Shown here in pieces: positions 16,446-21,310 of a stretch of DNA of 21,310 nucleotides. The position numbers and the translations under genes were made by a program. The DNA lies in NCBI GenBank assembly GCA_024281135.1, contig JAMXLG010000025.1, positions 1-21,310 on the forward strand. Direction: 5' to 3'. This DNA is from Vulcanimicrobiia bacterium. GTDB taxonomy: Bacteria > Eremiobacterota > Eremiobacteria > Baltobacterales > Baltobacteraceae. Position 1 is the stretch's first letter. Every line of letters starts with the position of its first letter. The notes under the pieces were generated by a model that worked only from the letters and a program-made list of their open reading frames with translations, was not told the origin of the DNA and did no database searches.

Positions 16446-17465
16446 CTACACAAGCGTGCTGAAATTCGGACGTTGCTGCAGCGACGGGATCGTCTCTAAA
16501 TACGGTGGTGCTATCACACCATATTCCGTGATGAAAGCGGTCACGAGATGTCCGGGCGTCACGTCGAACGCGGGATTGTACACGTGGGCGCCGGACATTG
16601 CAACGGTTGCCGGACCGAACGACGTCACTTCTTCCGACCGCCGTTCCTCGATATGAATCGCTTCACCGCTTTCGATCGAGAAATCAAACGTACTGCGAGG
16701 CGCCGCGACATAAAACGGAATGCCGTGGTGCGCGGCAAGAACGGCAAGGCCGTAGGTACCGATCTTATTTGCGGTATCGCCGTTGCGCGCGATGCGGTCG
16801 GCGCCGACGATCACGAGATCGATGCCTTTGCGCTGCATCGCGATAGCGGCGGCGGCGTCGACTTGCAACGTTGCGTCGACATTCGCATGTGCGAGCTCGA
16901 AGTACGTCAGTCGTCCCCCTTGCAGCAGCGGCCGCGTCTCATCGACGAAGACGTGCGGCTTCTTCCCGGCACGCGCCGCGTGAATGATAACGCCGAGCGC
17001 GGTGCCTCCGCCGGCGGTAGCTATCGGTCCCGTGTTGCAGTGCGTGAGGATCTTCGCGTTTTTCGCGATGACGTCGAGTCCCGCATCGGCGATCGCTTTA
17101 TCGATGGCGATCTGCTCCCGATGGATCGCGTGCGCTTCCGCCACCATATCATTGGCGGCGGTGACGCGGTCGACGGCCCAGGCAAGGTTCACCGCCGTCG
17201 GGCGCGCATGGCGCACGCGTTCGGCCGCGCGGCGGAATTCCGCGTCGTCCGCGATCGTGTTGCGCAATAAGGCGATGCCGTATGCGCCGAAAACGCCGAT
17301 CGCAGGCGCGCCCCGGACGGCAAGCGTTTTTATGGCTTCTTCGATATCGTCGACCGTGCGCGCGCGCTTTCGCACGACCTCATGCGGGAGTAAGCGCTGA
17401 TCGATGTACGAGACGGCGTCGCCGTCCCACGTCACGGCAGAAAGATCTTCGTCGGTAAAAGACAT
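16446..17465 (-). CDS. mtnA: Methylthioribose-1-phosphate isomerase
   Basis: MtnA converts 5-methylthioribose-1-phosphate to methylthioribulose-1-phosphate in methionine salvage. I choose the ATG at 17463-17465 (MSFTDEDL), giving 339 residues, near the family norm. A TTG at 17522 would add 19 Arg/Pro/Gly-rich residues with no family match and has its GGAG only one base away. Family features are RGAPAIG at 51-57, Cys143 in THCNTG (catalytic cysteine), Asp223 in VGADRI (catalytic aspartate) and NGDTANKIGTY shortly after. eIF2B-like proteins share the fold, but this combination of Cys and Asp motifs is that of MtnA. No other methionine-salvage gene is in the window. Confidence 0.93.
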   Translation of the reverse strand: MSFTDEDLSAVTWDGDAVSYIDQRLLPHEVVRKRARTVDDIEEAIKTLAVRGAPAIGVFGAYGIALLRNTIADDAEFRRAAERVRHARPTAVNLAWAVDRVTAANDMVAEAHAIHREQIAIDKAIADAGLDVIAKNAKILTHCNTGPIATAGGGTALGVIIHAARAGKKPHVFVDETRPLLQGGRLTYFELAHANVDATLQVDAAAAIAMQRKGIDLVIVGADRIARNGDTANKIGTYGLAVLAAHHGIPFYVAAPRSTFDFSIESGEAIHIEERRSEEVTSFGPATVAMSGAHVYNPAFDVTPGHLVTAFITEYGVIAPPYLETIPSLQQRPNFSTLV

Positions 17466-17532
17466 CGCGCCGAGCTTCGGGCCCGGCGCGATGAGTCCAT
17501 GCGGGTTTGCGCGGGCGCGCAAACTCCAAGCG

Positions 17533-17826
17533 TTAGACGCCGGCCGGAACGCGGGCCGTGTAGCAGGTGCGGCAATACACCGGACGGTCGCCGCGCGGAC
17601 GGAACGGTACCGTGGTCGTGACGCCGCATTCGGCGCAGACCGCTTCGAAGTTCGGGCGCTGCGTCGTAGGCGCGCCGTCTCCGCTCTGTGCGCGCCGTGC
17701 TTGACGGCAATCGCGACAGCGCTGTGGTTGATTTACAAAGCCCTTCTCTGCGAAGAATTGCTGTTCGCGCGCAGAGAAAACGAACTGCGTTCCACAGTCC
17801 TTACAGGTCAGCATCTTGTCTTCCAC
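17533..17826 (-). CDS. Double zinc-ribbon protein, second copy
   Basis: A paralogue of the 131-448 protein. The open frame extends to 17850 (105 residues), but the conserved part begins around MLTCKDC, and a GTG at 17824-17826 has GGAGG 10 bases upstream; an ATG at 17812-17814 is another option. Counted from 17850, cysteine pairs are at 16/19 and 45/48, then 72/75 and 93/96, again with exactly 17 residues in the second CxxC-x17-CxxC module. The linker here is short and lacks the Gly/Arg repeats of the first copy. RPRGDRPVYC closely matches RGDKPVYC in the first copy. It is the first gene of the long minus-strand array. Its function is unknown; two zinc sites are inferred. Confidence 0.82.
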   Translation of the reverse strand: MEDKMLTCKDCGTQFVFSAREQQFFAEKGFVNQPQRCRDCRQARRAQSGDGAPTTQRPNFEAVCAECGVTTTVPFRPRGDRPVYCRTCYTARVPAGV

Positions 17827-17852
17827 TGAGTCGGAGCCTCCGGGCGTCATTT

Positions 17853-17883
17853 GGATATGGATTTGCGCCGTAAGCGCATATCC
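17853..17883 (-). promoter_or_regulatory. Hairpin in the leader of the zinc-ribbon/mtnA transcript
   Basis: GGATATG (17853-17859) and CATATCC (17877-17883) are perfect 7-bp inverted arms. An alternative inner stem TGCGC/GCGCA (17864-17868 with 17874-17878) competes for two of the same bases. If transcription starts near the promoter proposed at 17967-17994, the hairpin lies in a 5' leader of about 140 bases, roughly 30 bases before the translation start. It could be a regulatory RNA structure or a protein-binding palindrome. No known riboswitch was recognised. Confidence 0.35.
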
Positions 17884-17966
17884 GGGCTAGCTCAAATGCG
17901 ACTTTGGTAAGAGAACCCCTCCTTTGAACCGGTAGTCAGGCAAGCGGACTCCCCTTGCGGTCAATA

Positions 17967-17994
17967 CTTATATATGATAGCCTACGTACGTTAA
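17967..17994 (-). promoter_or_regulatory. Possible promoter of the long minus-strand array
   Basis: Read on the minus strand, TTAACG (17989-17994, four of six matches to TTGACA) is followed by a 16-base spacer and TATAAG (17967-17972, five of six matches to TATAAT). It lies in the 174-base divergent region and is the best sigma-70-like pair there for the genes running leftward. The -10-like TATGAT of the opposite strand (17973-17978) sits inside its spacer, so the two divergent promoters would overlap. There are no data on the sigma factor used. Confidence 0.35.
17973..17978 (+). promoter_or_regulatory. Possible -10 element for the YceI gene
   Basis: TATGAT in an AT-rich patch (17965-17979) about 47 bases before the YceI start codon. 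No matching -35 is found at 16-18 bases; TTGCGG at 17955-17960 is too close at 12 bases. The assignment is therefore weak. The gene has a good ribosome-binding site, AGGAGAG, ending about 10 bases before its ATG. Confidence 0.25.
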
Positions 17995-18024
17995 GTAGCT
18001 AAATTACAGGAGAGTGCTTACATA

Positions 18025-18564
18025 ATGACGGCTTTTGCCCTCGACCCGGCCCATTCGCAGGTTGAGTTCGTCGTACGCCATATGGTGATCTCGAAGGTCC
18101 GCGGCAGCTTCGGCTCGTTCCACGTGGATCTCGACGTCGACGAAACCACCAATCTTCCGAAAACAGTGAATGCGGAAATCGATGCAGCTTCGATCGACAC
18201 GAAAGTTGCCGACCGCGACGCCCATCTTCGCTCGGCGGACTTCCTCCATGCCGAACACCACGACAAGCTCACGTTCCGGAGCACGAAAATCAGCGGAACA
18301 CCCGACCATTTCACGATCGACGGCGATCTCACGATTCGCGGCACGACCCGCCCGGTAACGCTCAACGCGTCCGTCGACGGCCGGCTCAAGGATCCGTGGG
18401 GCAACGATCGCATCGCCTATAGCGCGAAGACGAAGATCAATCGCAAAGATTTCGGTCTGACATGGAATCAGGCGCTGGAAACCGGCGGTCTACTCGTCGG
18501 CGAAGACATCGAGATCGATCTCACGCTCGAAGCCGTCAAAGTCCAGCAAGCAGCAGCGGTCTAG
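18025..18564 (+). CDS. YceI-family protein
   Basis: A 179-residue YceI/lipocalin-like beta-barrel protein; relatives bind isoprenoids such as polyprenyl chains. It matches the family from end to end: FALDPAHSQVEFVVRHM (4-20), the central RDAHLRSADFLHAEHHDKL (about 64-82), LTIRGTTRPVTL (about 104-115) and the closing NRKDFGLTWNQALETGG with DIEIDLTLEA. There is no signal peptide, so this copy is likely cytoplasmic, unlike periplasmic E. coli YceI. The start is supported by AGGAGAG upstream. Its TAG overlaps the stop of a converging small acidic ORF. Confidence 0.93.
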   Translation: MTAFALDPAHSQVEFVVRHMVISKVRGSFGSFHVDLDVDETTNLPKTVNAEIDAASIDTKVADRDAHLRSADFLHAEHHDKLTFRSTKISGTPDHFTIDGDLTIRGTTRPVTLNASVDGRLKDPWGNDRIAYSAKTKINRKDFGLTWNQALETGGLLVGEDIEIDLTLEAVKVQQAAAV

Positions 18565-18701
18565 TCGGTATCGTCGAGCTCGTCATCGTCATCGTTCTTG
18601 ATGATGACGGGCTCCGGTCCGTCGTCGGTCTCGTCGACCGGCGGATTCGGATCTTCATCCCAATCTTCGTCATCCGGCGTCGGTTTGTTACGATCTTTCA
18701 T
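18561..18701 (-). CDS. Small highly acidic protein (46 residues)
   Basis: Reading the minus strand from the ATG at 18699-18701 gives 46 codons and a TAG at 18561-18563. The product is dominated by Asp, Glu and Pro: it begins MKDRNKPTPDDEDWDED and ends with a run of acidic residues around DDDDELDD. It is almost certainly disordered. The unlikely Ser- and Val-rich translations on the opposite strand are what one would expect if this frame were the real one. Its stop overlaps the YceI stop tail to tail, and its start overlaps the region just before the methyltransferase start. There is no clear Shine-Dalgarno. I do not recognise the protein; a coding function is likely but not proven. Confidence 0.5.
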   Translation of the reverse strand: MKDRNKPTPDDEDWDEDPNPPVDETDDGPEPVIIKNDDDDELDDTD

Positions 18702-18729
18702 GATGGCCGGAGATACCCGTAGTCAACGA

Positions 18730-19344
18730 ATGCCAACCAGTCACGAACGGCGCGCGGGAGTACCGTGGGACGCGTCTTACACTTGTGGCCCAGCGCCGTG
18801 GGACATCGGCACACCCCAACCATCGGTCGTGCAACTGGGTTCGAAAGGCGCGTTTACCGGGGCGGTACTCGATGTGGGTTGCGGGACGGGCGAGAACACG
18901 CTATACGTCGCTTCACTTGGATTATCGGTTCTCGGCGTTGACGTCGCCGAAACGGCAGTGGCAATGGCTCGAAAGAAGGCCTGCGACCGGGGACTCAATG
19001 TTGAGTTTGTCGCGGCTGATGCATTCGAATTGCAGCACCTAGGCCGGATGTTTGAGACGGTGCTGGACTGCGGCTTGTTCCACACGTTCGACGCTGAGGA
19101 ACAGGCACGATACGTGGCGAGTTTAGCGGCGATAACGCAGCACGATGGAACGGTATTCGTATTGTGCTTCAGGAACGATGGGCCGGATACCGGTCCGCAT
19201 CCCATTGCTCAAGAACAGCTGCGAGCAGCGTTCAACTCGAGCGCGCGATGGAATGTGGTGTCGATCGAACCGGTCAACCTTCAGACGAGATTTCACGGAG
19301 AACGCGGCGCACCGGCCTGGCTCGCAACGGTTAAACGGATCTAA
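18730..19344 (+). CDS. Class I SAM-dependent methyltransferase
   Basis: A methyltransferase of the group often annotated as thiopurine- or TehB-like. I start it at the ATG at 18730 (MPTSHERR, 204 residues). Upstream in-frame ATGs at 18700 and 18703 exist, but the longer frame back to 18598 is Ser/Gly-rich antisense to the acidic ORF. Family features are APWDIGTPQP (22-31 of the shorter form), motif I AVLDVGCGTGEN (about 44-55), VLGVDVAETAV for motif II, FVAADAFEL, and VLDCGLFHTFD for motif IV. ARYVASLAAIT precedes the strand VFVLCFRND. Substrate is unknown. It ends 4 bases before the converging ribH stop. Confidence 0.88.
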   Translation: MPTSHERRAGVPWDASYTCGPAPWDIGTPQPSVVQLGSKGAFTGAVLDVGCGTGENTLYVASLGLSVLGVDVAETAVAMARKKACDRGLNVEFVAADAFELQHLGRMFETVLDCGLFHTFDAEEQARYVASLAAITQHDGTVFVLCFRNDGPDTGPHPIAQEQLRAAFNSSARWNVVSIEPVNLQTRFHGERGAPAWLATVKRI

Positions 19345-19348
19345 ACGG

Positions 19349-19855
19349 CTACGCCCGGAATCCCGCGCGCGGTAACTTCTTCGGAATCTGCAACAAAGTC
19401 GCAGCAGCAATCGCTGCTTCGTAACCTTTATCGCCTTGATTAGGATCGGCGCGCTCTTGCGCTTGCGCCATGTTGTCAGTCGTCAGCACACCGAAGCCGA
19501 TCGGCACGCCTAATGCGAGTTGCACGTCCATAATCCCGCGAGCGCACTCGCCGGCAACGAAGTCGAAGTGCGGTGTCTCGCCGCGAATCACCGCGCCGAG
19601 GGCAACCACGCCGTCGATGCTTTCATTTTCGATCACGAGCCGGCACGCGAGCGGTAATTCGAAGCAGCCGGGGACTTCGAAAAGCGCGATGTCGTGTGGT
19701 TCTACCCCGCAATCCGTGAGCGCGCGTTTCGCGCCGTCAATGAGCCAATCGCTTAGCTGCGTGTAGAAACGCCCGGCAACGATCGCAAAACGCTTCCCCG
19801 CGCAATCCGGCGCGGGCATCGCATTCTTTCCGTTTTCCTGGCTCTTCGGCTTCAC
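19349..19855 (-). CDS. ribH: Lumazine synthase
   Basis: A 168-residue 6,7-dimethyl-8-ribityllumazine synthase, joining dihydroxybutanone phosphate and the ribitylamino-pyrimidine in riboflavin synthesis. Seen are FAIVAGRFYTQL (23-34), VPGCFELPLA (61-70), LGAVIRGETPHFDFV (86-100) with the catalytic His96, and FGVLTTDNMAQAQERA (121-136). The N-terminal 20 residues are a charged extension. The ATG overlaps the ribBA stop by 4 bases, so the product of RibB and the RibH step are coupled in one transcript. The family forms pentamers or 60-meric shells. Confidence 0.96.
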   Translation of the reverse strand: MKPKSQENGKNAMPAPDCAGKRFAIVAGRFYTQLSDWLIDGAKRALTDCGVEPHDIALFEVPGCFELPLACRLVIENESIDGVVALGAVIRGETPHFDFVAGECARGIMDVQLALGVPIGFGVLTTDNMAQAQERADPNQGDKGYEAAIAAATLLQIPKKLPRAGFRA

Positions 19856-21264
19856 GACGCAACCGTCTCGTCGAACATATGGCCGAGTTTAGCGCGCTTC
19901 GTCGCCATGTACCGCTTGTTGTGAACTGTCGGCTGCGTTTGCATCGGGACGCGACCGATGATCTTCAGGCCGTAGCCTTCGAGTCCAAAAATCTTGCGCG
20001 GATTGTTCGTGATCAAGCGCATCTCTTTGATGCCGAGATCGGCGAGAATCTGCGAACCGATCCCGTAGTCGCGCTTGTCGACTGGTAATCCGAGTGCTAG
20101 ATTTGCCTCAACGGTATCCGCACCGCGATCCTGTAGTTCGTATGCGCGTAACTTGTTGGCAAGCCCGATGCCGCGGCCTTCTTGACGCAGGTAGAGGAAC
20201 ACGCCGCGGCCCTCTTTCGCGATCATCGTCATAGCGCCGTCGCGTTGCGCCGCGCAATCGCAGCGGATCGAGTGCAGCGCATCGCCGGTCAGACATTCGG
20301 AGTGGACGCGCACAAGCACGTCTTTGCCGTCGCGAATGTCGCCCATTACGAGCGCGACATGCGTGTTGCCGTCGATTGTTGTTTCATACGCGACGCCCGT
20401 CCAATCGCCGGTTGTCGTCGGCAGATTGAACTCCGCTACTTTTTTTACGAGTTTTTCTGTTCGCATTCGGTATGCAATGAGATCCTTGACAGTGATAAGC
20501 CGAAGGCCGTGACGATCGGCATACTTCCGTAACCCGTCAAGACGCTCCATCGTTCCGTCTTCCGCCATGATTTCGCAGATCACGCCGGCCGGATAAAGCC
20601 CCGCAAGCCGCGCGAGATCGACGGAAGCTTCCGTCTGCCCGGCGCGGACGAGCACGCCGCCCTCGCGTGCGCGCAACGGGAACGTGTGCCCAGGACGCAA
20701 GAAATCCGTTGAGGTTGCACTCGGATCGATCAATTTCTTGATCGTCGCCGCGCGGTCGTATGCGGAAATGCCGGTGGTGGTGACGCCACGCGCTTCGACG
20801 GAAACCGTGAACGCCGTCTCGTGTACCGCGGTGTTTTCACTTACCATTTGCGGAATCTGCAGTTGGTCGAGACGGTTGCCGAGCATCGGCATGCAGATCA
20901 GGCCGCCGGCTTCTTTGCGCATGAAATTGATCGCTTCGGCAGTCACCATCTGCGCAGCCATCACTAGGTCACCTTCGTTCTCGCGATCCTCGTCATCGAG
21001 AACGACGACCATCTTTCCGGCGCGGATATCGTCGACGGCATCCTCAATCGAATCGAACTGGCTCTCAGGCTGGGCGTCCGCTCCCGCCGCGAGCTCGGGT
21101 AGCACGCGGGTCAGGCGCTGCAGCGTTCGGTACGAGGGTTCGCGGCGGCCGGAGCGCAGTAGCGACACCGCCGACTCCGTTACCCCCGACCGCTGGGCCA
21201 GCTCTGCAGCGGAGAGACCTGCGGCTTCCATTGCCGCGTTGAGGGAATCCGCGAAGACACTCAT
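19852..21264 (-). CDS. ribBA: Helix-turn-helix fused to RibBA
   Basis: A 470-residue fusion with three parts. Residues 1-60 form an XRE/Cro-C1-like helix-turn-helix: SAAELAQRSGVTESAVSLLRSG (18-39) is the recognition unit. Residues about 70-268 are dihydroxybutanone-phosphate synthase (RibB), with DDEDRENEGD at 90-99, RPGHTFPL at 190-197 and TEASVDLARLAG at 211-222. Residues about 275-470 are GTP cyclohydrolase II (RibA), with zinc-ligand cysteines 324, 335 and 337 (HSEC...RCDC) and RQEGRGIGL at 360-368. Both enzyme domains look complete. The enzymes use ribulose-5-phosphate and GTP. The HTH is in frame with no intervening stop and begins at the only good start. Ordinary RibBA starts near residue 70 here. 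A link to regulation is inference. Confidence 0.95.
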   Translation of the reverse strand: MSVFADSLNAAMEAAGLSAAELAQRSGVTESAVSLLRSGRREPSYRTLQRLTRVLPELAAGADAQPESQFDSIEDAVDDIRAGKMVVVLDDEDRENEGDLVMAAQMVTAEAINFMRKEAGGLICMPMLGNRLDQLQIPQMVSENTAVHETAFTVSVEARGVTTTGISAYDRAATIKKLIDPSATSTDFLRPGHTFPLRAREGGVLVRAGQTEASVDLARLAGLYPAGVICEIMAEDGTMERLDGLRKYADRHGLRLITVKDLIAYRMRTEKLVKKVAEFNLPTTTGDWTGVAYETTIDGNTHVALVMGDIRDGKDVLVRVHSECLTGDALHSIRCDCAAQRDGAMTMIAKEGRGVFLYLRQEGRGIGLANKLRAYELQDRGADTVEANLALGLPVDKRDYGIGSQILADLGIKEMRLITNNPRKIFGLEGYGLKIIGRVPMQTQPTVHNKRYMATKRAKLGHMFDETVAS

Positions 21265-21270
21265 TTCCCC

Positions 21271-21299
21271 ACCGTAGGGCCCGACTTTACAAATGTCAA
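21271..21299 (-). promoter_or_regulatory. Promoter of ribBA-ribH, apparently leaderless
   Basis: On the minus strand TTGACA (21294-21299, perfect -35) is followed by 17 bases and TACGGT (21271-21276, three of six -10 matches, including the first T, A and the last T). Only 6 bases lie between the -10 and the ATG at 21264. Transcription would therefore begin on or next to the A of the start codon. There is no room for a ribosome-binding site. Confidence 0.6.
21283..21297. promoter_or_regulatory. Imperfect palindrome overlapping the ribBA promoter
   Basis: GACTTTACAAATGTC pairs at five of seven positions around a central base (GACxTTxxxAAxGTC). It covers most of the -35 and part of the spacer of the ribBA promoter, so a protein bound there would block polymerase. 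The HTH domain of RibBA itself is an obvious candidate, but the size and symmetry are modest and chance cannot be excluded. Confidence 0.3.
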
Positions 21300-21310
21300 G
21301 CCACTTAAGG

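Noticed and set aside
17466..17522. 19-residue N-terminal extension of MtnA from a TTG
   Set aside because: No family match, Arg/Pro/Gly-rich, and the GGAG is one base from the TTG. The internal ATG gives the normal MtnA length.
17916..17925. AAAGGAGGGG Shine-Dalgarno-like stretch on the minus strand
   Set aside because: No ATG, GTG or TTG follows at a normal distance, so it does not start a leader peptide. Kept only as part of the leader finding.
18598..18729. Ser/Gly-rich N-terminal extension of the methyltransferase
   Set aside because: It is the antisense of the acidic small ORF and does not resemble methyltransferase N-termini, which begin near MPTSHERR here.
1..21310. CRISPR arrays, tRNA or rRNA genes, insertion sequences, att sites
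   Set aside because: Looked for on both strands by eye; no regular repeats, cloverleaf-like blocks, transposase motifs or terminal inverted repeats were seen.

Overview
The window looks like a chromosomal segment of a GC-rich bacterium with very tight gene packing. Nearly all genes lie on the minus strand, with 4-bp start/stop overlaps and frequent GTG/TTG starts. Bacterial purB/purC/purL/purQ, holA, ribBA/ribH and cydAB occur beside archaeal-type PurP. This mix fits a deep-branching uncultured-type lineage; Candidatus Eremiobacterota/WPS-2-like is my guess from general resemblance only. No CRISPR array, IS element, rRNA or tRNA was seen, and no gene-free stretch exceeds about 175 bases.

Layout from left to right. 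Bases 1-130 hold an unassignable left edge and a strong bidirectional terminator. A small double zinc-ribbon protein (131-448, minus) is divergent from a degenerate methyltransferase-fold protein (623-1081, plus). From 17850 down to 1098 runs an almost gapless minus-strand array. In transcription order it is: second zinc-ribbon protein, mtnA, an SRPBCC protein, holA, a membrane-anchored tandem AAA protein, purB, purC fused to a PurE-like domain, purL, purQ, a double-length PurS, purP, a secreted helical protein, cydA, cydB, and a second purP-like gene. To its right lie, on the plus strand, a YceI-family gene and a methyltransferase. A 46-residue acidic ORF lies between them on the minus strand. 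The window ends with a minus-strand riboflavin pair, ribBA then ribH.

How the genes fit together. purC, purL, purQ, purS, purB and purP cover FGAM synthesis (PurLQS), SAICAR synthesis (PurC), AICAR release (PurB) and formate-dependent FAICAR formation (PurP, folate-independent in archaea). The module is unusual in four ways: PurP takes the place expected for PurH, PurP is present in two divergent copies, PurC carries a PAICS-like C-terminal domain that has lost the PurE catalytic histidine, and PurS is about twice its normal size. cydAB (bd oxidase) is inserted between the two purP copies.

The most striking single item is RibBA (19852-21264). It has an N-terminal XRE-type helix-turn-helix, and its predicted promoter lies so close to the ATG that the mRNA would be leaderless. 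An imperfect palindrome overlaps that promoter. Together these suggest a DNA-binding riboflavin enzyme that might control its own operon, analogous in concept to archaeal RbkR.
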